Origin: Equus caballus
Taxonomy: Eukaryota; Chordata; Mammalia; Perissodactyla; Equidae
Assembly: GCF_041296265.1 (NCBI RefSeq)
Contig: NC_091712.1
Span: forward strand, 11,317,001-11,381,000
Length of the DNA: 64,000 bases
Direction: 5' to 3'
In this document: positions 26,156-38,815 of the stretch, piece by piece
How positions within the stretch are numbered: position 1 is the first letter of the stretch
How the letters are laid out: each line of letters starts with the position of its first letter
The notes under the pieces: model-generated
Told to the model about the DNA's origin: nothing
The model's input: the letters and a program-made list of their open reading frames with translations, nothing else
Databases searched by the model: none
Made by a program: the position numbers and the translations under genes

Positions 26156-28265
26156 TTGCAGTGCTAAAAGTTTCTGAGCCAGAAATTGCTTTTCTTTAAT
26201 TGTATAATGCAAGTAAAAATTGTTCCTGCCCTTTTTTCCATATCTGTCCATGTCTTTGACTTGAACATCTTTATACAATTTAAGTAACTCATTCTGTTAA
26301 GCTTTCACTCACTCTGATATAGAAACAGTTCTCTAATATTTATTTTTTTCCTGTTTATCAAAGTTTTTGCCAACTTTGTGTTTGAAATATTTCAAAATTC
26401 CCATTTCTTTCATGGACAACATGAATTTCTTAAAATTAATTTCTTCTCTAATGACATATACCACCCCCAAAAATTTTTCTCTTGTTTTCCTTATAGAAGA
26501 GTGATGAGTTGTGTTACTCATATTTTTAAAAAACTACAATTGACAACCAAGGCAATTTATATAATTTTATAATAGGGGAAAATATGAGACCACTGTTTTA
26601 CACACTTTTGTACATCGTTCCTTTGCATATCACTACCCCAATTGCTTACCCAGAAAACGTAGACTTCTATATACATAGTGTTTGATAGGTAGTCTTTGAG
26701 TTTTATTCTCCTAGTTAGAATCCTGTTCCCTTATTCATATCTGTGTCCAAAGTGCATCCATAGTGACAGCAAAATGATTACTAAAGACATGTCTCCGAGT
26801 GGAGTCTACACAAACACAAATTTGAATAAATAGGTTGACTTTATTTGGCCTCTGAATCAGAGTAGAGCTTAAGTGTGATGAAGTAGAATTGTAAGATACT
26901 TTTTATTACTAAGTAAAATATTTCCATTTCTAGCTATACATCTACACATTGAAGTCTGAGAGACTGATGCCTGTGTGTAAGTGGGTTTTTCATTGGGTTG
27001 AATTGGTTGGTGTGTTCACATTTTTTATTAAATTATCTTCATTTCATCTTGAAAACTTCCAGTGCTGCCACAAGTCATACCCTTTCCATGACTTTAAATG
27101 CAGTAAAAACTTTGTCATAACCACTAAATGGGCAGTGAACAACAATATCAATATCACACATTAAATAACATGTATGTATTTATCTCCTCCTGATGAGAGG
27201 ATGACTCACTAGAGAGCTTGAATTCCCGCCCCGTCATGTGATTCAGAGTCACAGGTTTTAAACAAACTTGCATGTCCTTCCACCTTCTCCTGCTTACCTG
27301 GAAAGGAACCACAGTGGAGTCAAATTTTAATACATTTATCTGAAATAATCTTCAGTAACAGAGTAACCATGAATGTTATCTTCAAATATCAGGGACAAAT
27401 GACTAGAATGAAAAGAAGCAGATTGTTATAATTGCCTTCACTTCTGTTTGTTCTTATTTTTGTATTGGTTAGCTGTTGGTGCCTAATAAGCCATTGTAGT
27501 AGCAATTGGTAGTAAAGTGCCTTGATTATCGAATGAGATAGTGTGGAGGAGAGTTGTTCTGATCTCTGCTGTGTTCCTCGTGAGTCTATATTCAGCTATG
27601 ATTCCTCACATTGTCTCTGAAGCTCATCCATCATGTTGTGTGCAGCTGTTTTGCACTTTCTTCTTCGAGAAATGTATGATAGTTCACTCCGTTTATATAT
27701 GTAGATTAAAACTTAGAGTTTGTGAGAAAAATAGTTTATCAAGTGAAAATGGCCTTAATTTAATTTCACAGTTCCTATCTCTGTATATGACATTTTTCTT
27801 TCTTCCAAGTTATAAGATATATCTCCTAGGTCTCATAACTCAGCTACCTGTGCTCAAGACCTGACCCTGGGCTATGGACCCCTAGAATTTTTTAACTCTA
27901 CTTTATTGGAGTGTAATTATGTAAAAAATGGCAAATTTATATATGTTTATTTATAATATATTATATAACATTAATTATATATTTATATTATATAGAATCC
28001 TATATAGTTTTATAGTAATATTAATATGTATTTATATATATATATATGTAAAAATCTTTCTCACTTACACTGGGGTTACATCTCAATAAACCTATCATAA
28101 GTTGAACATGTCATAATTCAAAAATTCATTTAAATACATCTAATGCATCTAAACTGCCTAACACCATAGTTTAGCCTAGACCACCTTAAATGTGCTCAGA
28201 ACACTTACATTAGCCTACAGTTAGGCAAAATGATCCAACACAGATCTATTTTAAAATAAAGTGTT
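26156..28265. other. Downstream flank of receptor unit C, no gene
   Basis: It is homologous to the flanks of units A and B, including the shared old repeat at 27455-27690. An AT-rich stretch with short (TA) runs lies at 27940-28055. No coding sequence is supported. Confidence 0.55.
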
Positions 28266-28462
28266 GATGGGCCAGCCCACTGAACTGGTTAAGTTCAGTG
28301 TGCTCTGCTTCAGCAGCCCAGATTTGGTTCCCAGGTGTGTATCTACACTGCTCTGTTAGCAGCCATGCTGTGCTGGCAACCCACATACTAAAAAATAGAG
28401 GAAGATCGGCATGGATGTTAGCTCAGGGCAAATCTTACTCAGCAAATCACAACAATAAAAAA
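28266..28462 (+). repeat. ERE-type tRNA-derived SINE
   Basis: It reads 'gatgggccagcccactgaac' and 'tggttaagttcagtgtgctc', then 'gaggaagatcggcatggatg' and 'ttagctcagggcaaatctta'. It is diverged and ends in a short A-rich tail. Confidence 0.78.
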
Positions 28463-28699
28463 AAGTGTTGACTATCTTATGTAATTGATTGAACACTGTA
28501 CTCAAAGTGAAAAACAGAATGGTCGTATGGGTACAGAATAGTTGTAAGTGTTTGGGTTCTTTACCCTCATCATCGCATGGCTGAGTGGGAGTTGTGGCTT
28601 GCTGCCATAAGCCAGCCCCATGGGAGAGTATTGTACCATGTATCACTTCTCTGGGAAAAAGATCAAAATTCAAAACTTAAAGTACAGTTTCTACTGAAT

Positions 28700-30250
28700 A
28701 TGTATTGCTTTTCACCATCGTAAAGTTGAAAAATGAGGAGTTGAACCATTGTAAGTTGAGGACTGTCTTTGTGTATACATACACACACACAAAAACAGAC
28801 CCATTGATAATCCCATCTTCTTGGTTGAAAGGAAACTTGAGAGAAAGAGGAACAGGATAAAAATAATAAACATTTAAAGAAACATGAAATTGAAAGAATG
28901 TAAAAATTTTGGCACAAAGATCTAGAGTAGAGCAAGTGACCTTAATTTTAATGATGAATTTCTTTTCCTCTTTTAAAGACTCAAAGGCCTCAGCTAGAAA
29001 CACATTTATGTTTAGACAATGAGAAATTCTCTGCACTAAGGGAGCCACATGTCTGCAAATTGACTTTAATATTCTTTTCTTATTTAAGGTGGGATTTCAA
29101 CAAAAAAATGCCTTGACCAAGAAAATCTAAATGAATGAGTTGAGAAGCTTAACATCAGTTTCCTTGAGCAAAGCAGTTTTAGATGAATGTCTGCTTTAGA
29201 TTACAATTGCTGCTTATCAAATTACCACACTAGTGGCTTAAAACAAACAAATTTATACCTTAACGTTCTACAGTTCGGAAGCCCAAAATGCGTCTTATTG
29301 GGCTAAAATCAAGATGACTGCAGTCCCGGGTTTCTTATGGAAGCTACAAGAAAGAATAAATTTCCTTTTCTCTTAGACTTCCTAGCGGCCACCTGCATTG
29401 CTTGGCTCATGGCCATTCGTCCACCTTCAAAGCCAGCTGCACAACATCTTCAAATATTTCTCTGACTCCAATTCTTCCTCTTCCTCTACATTTAGGGGAT
29501 GATCATGATTACATTAGTCTGACCAGATTATTCAGGCCAACCTCTTATGTTAAGGTAAATGTATAGTAACTTAATTCCACCTGCTATCTGAATTCCACTT
29601 TGCCATATAAACCAACATATTCAAAAGTTCTTGGGATTAGGATGTGGACAGTATTTTGGAGGCCCTTATTCTGCCTTCAAAGTCTATTTCAGATATATAT
29701 TATTTGATGTCCTTGAAGAGCCCTCATATTTAAAAGAGTCAAGCACAATTTATCACTACCTGTAGAGTGAGTGAAAAACTGTTCTTTCAAAATTACATGC
29801 AAAGAAGATGTGGGTGGAGAAGACCTAAAACTACCTCTTACTCAGGTCCACAGCCTTGCTACTCACACTGTGATCCACAGACCAGGACCCGCAGCATCGA
29901 CACCACCTGAGAGCTTGTTAGAAAGGCATAGTCCCTGGGCCCACTGGAGACCTGATGAATTTGCATTTGAACTACAGACTTTGTCCATTTGTATGCACAT
30001 GAAGTTGGAGAAGTGCTGGTCTGGGAAGGTTTCCTCACCTTCTTATTGTTGACGTTGGGAACTGAATAAATACTTGTAGCGGATACTGTCGTGTGGATTA
30101 TATGAGTTTGCTGTCTCCCTTAAGACGTTGCCAAATAGCCCCAGGGGCAAAATCATCTCTGATTGAGCACCACTGTGCCAGAGTTTGAGAACTGGAAGCA
30201 TCCTGACGCAACTCCAATCAAGGCTCCATCAAGATTCTGTTTATATCAGT
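28700..30250. other. Last homologous part of unit C: flank, interspersed repeat, MER5A and MER20
   Basis: The stretch aligns with 18200-19600 of unit B. It holds the interspersed repeat (29190-29690), a MER5A at about 29858-30025 with 'agagcttgttagaaaggcat' and 'tgatgaatttgcatttgaac', and an inverted MER20 at 30053-30180. Tandem-unit homology stops near 30250, where an LTR-like fossil begins. Confidence 0.6.
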
Positions 30251-30255
30251 GATAT

Positions 30256-31016
30256 TGTGATTTATAATCAAGAATATATATATTTGGCCTTCATCACATT
30301 TCTGGCACAGAGTTCCTAAAAGTCTTGGAATTTCCTAAGTGTTGAGAGCTATAAAGTGTCTTTTGTTATATTAAAAAGGTGATTTTGGATTCCAGCTAAG
30401 GATAGGAACTGGTTGCCAGGAGAACCAGCCATGTGGATAGAGGGTTGGAATTTAAGTCCCACATGTAACCTCCTGGGATGGGAGAGGGGCTGAAAATTGG
30501 ACTCAATCCCCAGTGGCCAATGATTTCATACCTATGTAGTGAAGCTTGTATAAAAACCCATAGGGATGGTGTTCAGAGATCTCCCAGATTGGTAAACACA
30601 AAGAGGTTTGGTAGAGTGATTCACTCAGAGAATCTCCACGCCCTTTCCTCATCCCTTGCCTTATGCACCTCTTCCATCTGGTTGTTCCTGAGTTATTTCT
30701 TTTTATGGTAAACTGGTAACCTAGTAAGTAACATGTTTGTCTGACACCCGTGAGCCACTCTAGCAAATTATTTGAGCCCAGGAAGAGATCAGGGGAACCT
30801 CTGAATGGCAACCAGTTGGTCAGAAGCATAGGTAACAACCTGACTTGCAACTGGCCTCTGAAGTGGAAAGCAGTCTGTGGGACTGAGCTCCTAACCTGTG
30901 GTGTCTAAGGCTGTCTCCAGGTAGAGAGTGTCACCATTGAGCCGAACTTTAGGACACCCAGCTGGTGTTGGAGAATTGCTTGGCTGTGTAGGGAATATCC
31001 ACACACACACATTGTA
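30256..31016 (+). mobile_element. Solo LTR-like fossil, family not resolved
   Basis: The text resembles an old mammalian long terminal repeat. Recognisable parts are 'gagagctataaagtgtcttt', 'gccaatgatttcatacctat', a 'tataaaaaccc' promoter-like box near 30551, 'atggtaaactggtaacctag' and 'ggacacccagctggtgttgg'. It is broken and appears alone, with no internal viral genes next to it. It overlaps the end of the tandem receptor units. Confidence 0.5.
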
Positions 31017-31199
31017 ATTGGGTTGAATCTGTTCAGGTATTTTGGAGCCTCATGTACTTCAATGTCCATATCTCTTCCCAGATTTGTAATTTTCAGCTAA
31101 CATTCCTTCAAGTGAGCTTCCTGCCTATTTCTCTTTCTCTTCTCCTTCTCAGATTTCCATAATGCAAAAAATAAACTCTCACTTAATGGTAACACATAA

Positions 31200-31870
31200 C
31201 TCATTGGCTTTCTTCACGGTTTCTCATTCTTTTCTCTTTTTTTTTCCTCTTCGAACAGGATGATTTCAAGAGATCTGCCTTCAACTTCACACATTCTTTC
31301 TTCTAATCGATCAAGTGTGTTGTTGAAGGCCTCGAAGGTACTTTTTATTTCAATCATTGTATTCTTTAGCTCCAGAATTTCTTTTTCATTTTTTATTACA
31401 ATTTTTAAGTCTTTGTTCAATTCCCTGACTCAGGTATGGGGCACACAGCAGCAGCAGCACAGGCCAGTGATGGGTGCATCAAACCCTTGACTTTCAGCTG
31501 AGGGGCAGAGGGCAGTGCAGCAGCAACTCTGGTCTTCACATGGCACAGCACTGTGACTCCTGATGCTGGAGAGTGGGAGACAGCAGGGAGAGTGGAAGAG
31601 TGGGTGCAGGAGTGACTCAGGCCTTGGGAACAGTTCTCACAAAAATGACAGTTTCAGCCCTGGGCAGATGATACGGCACTGGAAGCTATGGGCAGCTCTA
31701 TGAGCTGGGCTCAGTGTTGGTGAAGACTGTGGGGTTCTTGATCTCAAAGGCTGCAGATGACCATGGCAGTGATGAGGATTGCTGGGGTCTTCCTCTGCTC
31801 CTTTCCCCATGGGGTAAAATCCCTGTGAGGGGATCCCTTTTGGAACCAAGTTTCTCTGGACTGAACCCAA
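31200..31870 (-). mobile_element. LINE-1 fragment: ORF1-like part plus probable 5' UTR
   Basis: On the minus strand, 31200-31430 reads like LINE-1 ORF1 coiled-coil coding DNA, with glutamate- and lysine-rich text such as ELKNTMIEIKSTFEAFNNTL. The adjoining 31431-31870 is GC-richer and resembles a LINE-1 5' UTR ('ggggttcttgatctcaaagg'). It is a fragment only. Confidence 0.5.
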
Positions 31871-32054
31871 AGATTCTAAACTAAATGTAACTAAACTTAA
31901 TTACATTTGCAAAATATCCTCATTTTTCATAAATTGTATCCTAGTCTTGAGAGCTAAATCCTTCAATGCACACTCAAAAGAAGATGTATCCAGGGTTCAT
32001 GTACCAGGAACAAGAATCTTGGGGCATTCTGAGACTGCCTATCACACCATGTTC

Positions 32055-32238
32055 GTGAATTGGAAGATTCAGAATTGTACCAGGTCAATTCTCCCTAAAA
32101 TAATCTATAGATGCTGTGAAATCAAAACCTCTGCAATTGCTTTTGTAGAAATTGACAACCACTTCTAAGGTTCTGATAGAAAGGCGAAGAACCTACAATA
32201 GACAAAAATGTTTTGAAAAAGAACAAAGTTGGAGGTCT

Positions 32239-32286
<48 letters not shown>

Positions 32287-32560
32287 ATATGTTCTGAAAA
32301 TGCCTTAGGATCACTAACAGGCCCGAGGGAAGGTATTCCTCTCCCTGGCCAGTCAGCAAACACTAGAGGAGGGGACCGTGTCTTCGTACATGCAGACAGC
32401 AATGCAAATATTAAAGAAACATGAAAAATCAAGGAAGCATGACAGCAGAAATGGAACAAAACCTCCCAACAAAGAAAAGCCCAGGAATAGAGGGTTTCAC
32501 TAGTGGATTCTACTAAACATTTAAGCAATGAATGCCCAACTTTTATAAAGACTTGAAGAG
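32055..32560 (+). mobile_element. LINE-1 ORF2 pieces split by a (TA)n tract and unrelated DNA
   Basis: The segment 32055-32240 matches late ORF2 sequence, ending 'aaaaagaacaaagttggagg'. After the (TA)n tract and about 100 unrelated bases, 32400-32560 again looks like LINE-1 ('aaagaaacatgaaaaatcaa', then ORF2-like 'agaaaagcccaggaatagag'). The pieces are short and degraded. Confidence 0.5.
32241..32290. repeat. (TA)n microsatellite
   Basis: About 19 uninterrupted TA units are followed by a few TATG units. It lies inside old LINE-1 sequence. Confidence 0.95.
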
Positions 32561-32569
32561 GAGTGAACA

Positions 32570-33960
32570 ATTTAAACTCATTTTTTTGAGGCCTGCATTA
32601 ACACGGAGGTTTTTATGGGAGACGTGGGATCTAATAGGTTTTGAGGGCTAAGTAGGAGTTTTCCCACCAACTCTCCACCATTCACCTGGTAGAGATGAGC
32701 ATAGTGAGAAGCAAATAAGAAATCAGAAAAGCGGTAAGGACATACTGTAATTGAGAACAACAAAACAATTATCCTAATGAATGCAATTATTATTAGATTA
32801 CTGTGTGTTAGTTATGGCAGAAGATGAGATGTGAGTGAATTGAATATAAAATACCACAGGTTTGAAGGTAAAAGACCATATGTAATATGCTTTCAAATAT
32901 GTTTGCATATATATGCATACTCCACCTTCAGGATAAGATGAAATGGCACACTGAAGTTCTTGTATCTGCTAAGCAGTGAAGCCTTAGCTGGTGTCTTAGT
33001 GAGTTTATAATCAACTAGTTGAGAAATTATTTCAAAGTGGAATTTATTTGTGGGATCACTAACTAGGCTTTTAAAAGCTTTTAAAATCATCAAAGAGGTT
33101 GTCTCTTCCCATAGAATGTGGTGGAAGCATACATACATACAAAGAATTGTTTTTGATTTTCATGTCCATGCTTTATGAAGAACATCTACTTTCTCCTGAT
33201 ATATTCTCTCATCTCTTTCCTGATATATCAATTAGGCTACATATTTCTCTTATGTTAATTTATTCTTTGCTGAGACTATACTTGAAGAACTAAAATTTTA
33301 AGACACTCTTCTGTCTTTAATTTAAATGACAAATTGCACATGAAACTTTAACCGCAGCTCTCTTTATCCAATAGTTAAGGATTTTCTGTGATTTTCTTGT
33401 TCAGTAACCTCCTTGTTCAAGTCCTGGAGGATCTTACCCTGACCCATAAGCACTGTCTCCCTGCTGCCAGTGAATTTTAAAAGTGATCACACTTACAATA
33501 TCTTTCTACAATATCCTGCTTTGCCTTAAATATCAAAATGTCATCTTTTAATAGCTATCTGTCATTAGAAAAGCAACTGTTCATTACAGAAATATGAATT
33601 GTGCTACAAACTCCAATGCATTATCTTCCTCATAGATAAAATAGAATGAGGAATCCACATAGAAATTTTGCATTTACCCTTTAAGAAGGAGATTCCCTGT
33701 GTTTTTTATTTTAGCACACAAGCTAAGAAAGTTTGAATGATTTGACTAAGGGCATGAATCAAACTCTAGTCTCGTATAACGATCATTATCATTATGATGA
33801 AATGAAGGTTTTAATGCGGCATTAGGAGAAAAGAATCAGAATGCATGGGCCAACTATTGTGCAAGACTGTAACTGATGATGGAAAGCTTGTTGGTGTGAA
33901 GAACTAGAACAGAAAACTCAGTCCAATTCAGCAAGTATTTTCTGAGGACTTACTGAATCC
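32570..33960. other. Intergenic, nothing recognised
   Basis: This is AT-rich single-copy-looking sequence. No conserved open frame, RNA gene or named repeat is seen. Confidence 0.4.
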
Positions 33961-33964
33961 TGAC

Positions 33965-34640
33965 TACAGAAGAACTACATAACTGTAACAGAGACAATGA
34001 AGACATTGAAATTGTTAAAGATTTTGTTTACCTTGGTTAAGCCATCAATTTACATGGAGACTGTAGCCAAGAAATCAAGAGAAGACTGAGACTTGGAAGG
34101 GCATCAATAAGAGAATTTGGAAAGAACATCAAATGTAGGGAAGTGTCCTTAGAGAGTAAGGCCAAGATTATCCACACCCTTGTATTCCCAATTGCTATGT
34201 ACGAGTGTGAAAGCTGGACAGTGAAGAAGGCAGACAGGAAAAAATGGATTCATTTGAAATATGGTGTTGGAGGACAGCTCTATAGATAACCTGTACTGCC
34301 AGAAAGATGAACAAGTGGGTCCTAGAGTAAATTAAGCTTCAACTATCCCTAGAGGTGAAAATGATAAAACTGAGGTTTGCTGACTTTGGGCACATCCCGA
34401 GAAGGCAGGAGTCTTTGCAAAAGACAATAATGCTGGGAAGAGTAGAAGGCAGCAGGAAAAGAGGAAGACCGAACATAAGACAGATTGACTCCATAGAGGA
34501 AGCCATATGCACGAGTCTACAGGAACTGAGTACGGTTGTTGAGGACAAGGCATTGTGGATGGCACTCATTCATAGGGTCGCCAGGAGTAAGAGCTGACTT
34601 GATGGCACATAAGAACAACAAACTGAATGCTTAGTGCTGT
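33965..34640 (+). mobile_element. RTE-clade (BovB-type) LINE, 3' part of ORF2
   Basis: Translated text follows the C-terminal part of RTE/BovB reverse transcriptase in order: DFVYLG, GDCSQEIKRRLRLGRASI, VFPIAMYECESWTVKKAD, then FGHIPRRQESLQKTIMLG, RKRGRPNIRQIDSI and IHRVARSKS with a stop. The last 80 codons (34355-34597) are still open. The 3' end 'gacttgatggcacataagaa' followed by 'caacaaac' matches the short repeated-triplet ends of RTE elements. The part before 34350 has several stops. This is a 5'-truncated, inactive copy. Confidence 0.82.
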
Positions 34641-34737
34641 GCTGAAAGTTCTGGTGAGAGGGAAGGAAATGACATGCCTTTCTCCAAAGACGGTTAAGTT
34701 CCCTATGGTTTTGATTCTATGTTAGCTGATACTTCAT

Positions 34738-34885
34738 AGTCAAACATATATCTCTCTGTGTGTATATATATATATGCACATGTATATACACAAATATGTA
34801 CATTTGCATACACACAGGTACACATGTTCATATGTACGTGTGTACTTGTACATATGTATATATGCATGCTTATACATACATATTT
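34738..34885. repeat. Alternating purine-pyrimidine tract (TG/TA/CA-rich)
   Basis: Nearly 150 bases of mixed gtgtgt, tatata and acaca steps occur, with many 'acatgtatata' and 'gtacatatg' motifs. It is imperfect low-complexity sequence, and the open frames crossing it are artefacts. Confidence 0.75.
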
Positions 34886-36239
34886 CCTCATAACAGGAAT
34901 GTAGAATAAAAATGGGTGCAGGTGCAAAGTGTGAGGAAAGACTTGACACTTTATATCAGAAAAGAAATGAAATAAATGTCTGATGAGCAAGAGATACTGC
35001 AGTTAGGAAGTGGTTGCAGGTATGCAGAGTATATTTGCATTTCTGAGCTGGGGCAGTGAGAGGTGGCCTTGGGTTGGAGGAGGGGAGGGAGATACCTGCC
35101 CTAAGGAAACACTGCTAGATGGTGAACACACTTTACTACACAACAGCCTGCAGTTTCTAATAAAAGTATTTTTGTCAACAGAAAATTTTAGTGAAATCTG
35201 GTAATCCTTCCTAATCTGTGCCTTCACATGTCCAGATGTGAGACCATCATTTTAGATTTGTGTATGTGTTTATGATGTCTATTACACATATTTATTGCAG
35301 TGGATCATGGCCAAAAATGTCCTAAAGCCACTAGTCAAGAAAAGGATGTTAGTCTGAGTAGCCCTATAAACCACTACATAATTGTCTCTTCCTTTTTTTA
35401 GTTGATTTTTTCTCATCATGGACTTTCATTTCTCCATAAGTAAATTAGAATAGAGGAGAGTGAAGTTTTCCCAGGTCTGTATTTCCCTCCAGGCCAGCAT
35501 TGCTATACTTAGACATTAAAAATCTGTGTATCAGGGTTCCAAGATGGAATATAAAACTTTTAGAATAAACTTACCACAGTTATTTCCCAATAAACGTCTT
35601 AAATTAAAGCAAATAAAAAATCAATAATATGAAAAGTTTTTGAGATGACCTGAGCAAGAGGTGTAGTCTATAAGTGCCATTAATCCTTGAAAAGACAGGA
35701 AATATGAGTTACTTATTCTGTGCAATATTTATACCAAGTCTACTTTCTGGGGTGTACAAAGCAATTTATGGTTTTTTGAAATTGTTTTGAATTTTTTTTG
35801 TATGGAAAGAGAGAGAAATATGACATCATGGGATTTAGTAACAAGAATCTTTATTTCTATATATGCTATCCTGTCCTAAACTAAACCTTATATTGATATA
35901 TTCCAATTATGAATAACAGTGCAAAAGGATGGGTAAAAACATATGAAGATATTCCATTTAAAATAATAGAGTAGAGAAATAAAAATTAACAAAAAAGTAA
36001 TCCAAATCTATGTGTTTTTAAATAAATAGTAAAGTGCTAGGAGCTATGCAAATTGGTATAAATCTATTAGAAATCAGATATCACTTGTATTTTAATTAAG
36101 TAAAATGTTTTTAAAATTTGGAGGTATTCCCCTGCATTCAGTCAGGTAAGATGATGCTTTATATATAAAGATGTCTCTGAAACACTGTATAAAGAAACAG
36201 TTGGAGAAATTTAGACATGCAACAACAGAATAAATTGGG
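34886..36239. other. Intergenic, nothing recognised
   Basis: This is AT-rich DNA without a supported gene or repeat call. Confidence 0.4.
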
Positions 36240-36470
36240 CATAGTGAGAACATAACAGTGGGTGGGCTCTTGCATCAGAAAAACCCAAGATGGAGTTCCA
36301 GCTGTTGGACTAGCTGTCTGGGCTTAATTCAGGTGCTTAACATCTCAGACTTCTCTCCCTCATCTGTAAGATGGGCGTATAAGATATGAAGTGAGTAAAC
36401 ACCTATGAAGGATGTAATTGTGCCTTTCATAAAGTTCCCCGCTCTCAGTGTGTGTTAACACTGTGCAGCC
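36240..36470 (+). repeat. MIR SINE
   Basis: The order of motifs is that of MIR: 'agtgggtgggctcttgcatc', 'cttaattcaggtgcttaaca', 'tccctcatctgtaagatggg' and a decayed end. It is old and diverged. Confidence 0.6.
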
Positions 36471-36951
36471 ACCTATGGTGCCCTCTCTGTGGTTGGCAGT
36501 GAGTATAGAGCAAGGAGAGCATTCGACATCTGTCGGCATTGCAGCAACATGGAGCTTGTGTCACACAGGCATGGTGACAGGTCTGTCAGAGTGACATCAC
36601 TGCAGAAGATTCCTTTCCCTTTATGTGACTGTTAAGATTTTTTTCAACAGAAGCAATAGTTTGGAAGTTTTGAAAAATTAATGCTAAAGTTTAAATAATA
36701 TAATGCTTTGAACAGACAGCCAGTGTGGGCTGCATCCTTTCATACAGCTCTTAACTTCAAAAATGCAATCAATTTGGGAAAGAGAAGTAAGTTTTTCCCA
36801 CTAAATGTCTCCTTGTGATCTTCCTTCTATCTTTGGATTCTAAATATGCTAATAATTGTAATATTAGTAAACTCATATTAGCAGTAAAATTGCCTTTCAG
36901 GATATTAAGACTTAAATTTAATTAGCTGGATTTAATTCTTTATCCAGACAC

Positions 36952-37368
36952 ATGGCCCAGCTAAATTGCACCCAGGTGTCAGCATTTATTCTTGTGGGCC
37001 TCACAGCTCATCAGGAGTTGAAGACGCCCCTCCCTCTGGTATTCTTATCCATCTGCCTCTTCCCAGTAGGAGGCAAGCTGGGTTTGATCCTTGTCATTAG
37101 AGCAGAAGCAAGACTGAAGACACCAATGTACTACTTTCTTAGCAAGCTAGCGTCTATTGATTTCTGTTATTACACTCAAAATGCTTGAGAATTTCTTGTA
37201 CAAACAAAAGGAGATTTCCTTCAATGCGTGCACTGCTCACTTAGGCTGTTTCCTAACTGTGTGACAGCCAAGTGCTTGCTCCTGCTTCCATGGCCTACGA
37301 ACAACATGTGGCCATTTGTAAACCTCTGCTGTATATGACTATAATGTCTCCAGGAATCTGCATTCGGT
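36952..37368 (+). pseudogene. Truncated olfactory receptor pseudogene, OR8U-like
   Basis: The first 78 residues, MAQLNCTQVSAFILVGLT onward, match the N-terminus of human OR8U1 closely, with GLILVIRAEARLKTPMYYFL spanning TM1-TM2. A small deletion near 37175 removes part of the CYSSVITPKML region and causes a shift. In other frames NFLYKQKEISFNAC, HLGCFLT and a damaged DRYVAICNPLLY region can be read to about 37368. TM4 to TM7 are absent. OR8 is a different receptor family from the OR7 units to the left. An old LINE-1 3' UTR begins about 25 bases after the last matching codon. Confidence 0.85.
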
Positions 37369-37394
37369 GTGTGTCCAAGAGAATCCCAGAAGTG

Positions 37395-38815
37395 AATGAA
37401 AACATCTAATTGTATTACAAATGTATGAAACAGTCTGAATGAAAGGAGTGGGTGTAAAGGTGAAGAAATCTATACTTTGGGAAGTGAGTTGAGTCTGTAA
37501 AACTGAAGATGAAAGAAACTGTGCCGAAGCACTGTATTGTAGCTGATAAAGTTGTGACCCAGGGGGTACTGTTAACAACGCTGATACTTCTGTACATGTG
37601 CACTGAAAATGAGCAGATACGCAAAGGGATAGTGAACAGTGGGGACAAGGTTATTATTTTGAGTAGGAGTTGACAGATAAGCAAGGAGAAGAGGTTAGAA
37701 TGATCCGCGTGGAAACAGGGTTGAAGACATCAGTGTGAACTTACTTTAGCTGAACATAGACACAGAAGGCTGAGTATAGATATATTTATATGTGTTTGAA
37801 TACACACAGGCTGCTACACACAGATATATTTCCTTGCTATGCCCGCTGAAAGTATCTAATGCCCTGACAGCAGCAAACACACCTGGTACCCAGATTTTAA
37901 TTTTAATACCACGTTCCAACAAAAGGAAACAGCGCTCCTTGTAGAAATAACGGATTCTAGGATTTGGCAAGGAAATGTAGGAAAATGAGACTAAAGTGTC
38001 ATTCAACATAAGAAAGTAATGAAATGCTACTCAAAAAAGGCCAAGAATGATGGGAGTGCGCCAAAGGGACACATCAGCGAACTGAAGGAGCTCTGCATCG
38101 CCAAAGCTGGAACAATGTGAGCAACAAAATAAATAAAATTGTTGGATAATAACCCAAAGAATGTACCGAATATCAATGACTGCACCAATGTAAGTAACTG
38201 AATAATAAGGAAATGAAAAGACACAAATCTCCTGTGCAGAACACCAATGATTCACGCAGACATTCTGCTCTAAAGGAGGTTGAGGCTAACTCTCTGCTCC
38301 TTAAGCGTGGGCTGCACAGACAAAAGTCCCTACAAATGGGATGGTGTGGACAGAGGGGACAGGGTAACTGCACAGGGGAGACATCTGACAAACGCAGCCT
38401 CAGCCAGGTGACCAACATCAACATCAATGGGGGGAAGTCACAGGGAGAGCATGGACCCTTGAAATGCTGAGATGAAAATGGCAAGTTACTCCTCTGATCT
38501 TCTTGCCCCAAATCCATAATCCCAATCTAATCATGAAAATAAATCAGAGAAATTCTGTTAAAGAACATTTTATGAAACACCTGACCATTACTCCCTAAAA
38601 CTACCAAATTCTTCAAAAACAATGAAAGCCTGAGAACCTGTCACAGCCAGGGGAGGCTAGGCAGAAAGGACTAAATGTAGTGTAGGATAACAGACAGGAT
38701 GTGTTCATAAGAGCAGAAACTGGGAATGGAGATGAGGGAAACTCTCTGTACTATCACAGCAAGCCTTTTGTAACTATACAACTGTTCAAAGAATAAAGTT
38801 AATTAAATATTAGAG
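37395..38815 (+). mobile_element. LINE-1 (old L1M type) 3' UTR
   Basis: A long stretch matches the old L1M 3' UTR in order: 'gtgccgaagcactgtattgt', 'cagggggtactgttaacaac', 'gaaaatgagcagatacgcaa', 'gtgggctgcacagacaaaag', 'ctcagccaggtgaccaacat', 'tgagaacctgtcacagccag' and the end 'actctctgtactatcacagc' with 'aataaagtt'. The 114-codon minus-strand open frame inside it is not a gene. Confidence 0.75.

Noticed and set aside
32152-32570. Frames with long Tyr-Ile runs near 32.2-32.3 kb
   Set aside because: They translate the (TA)n microsatellite.
38173-38517. 114-codon minus-strand frame
   Set aside because: It lies entirely inside an old LINE-1 3' UTR.
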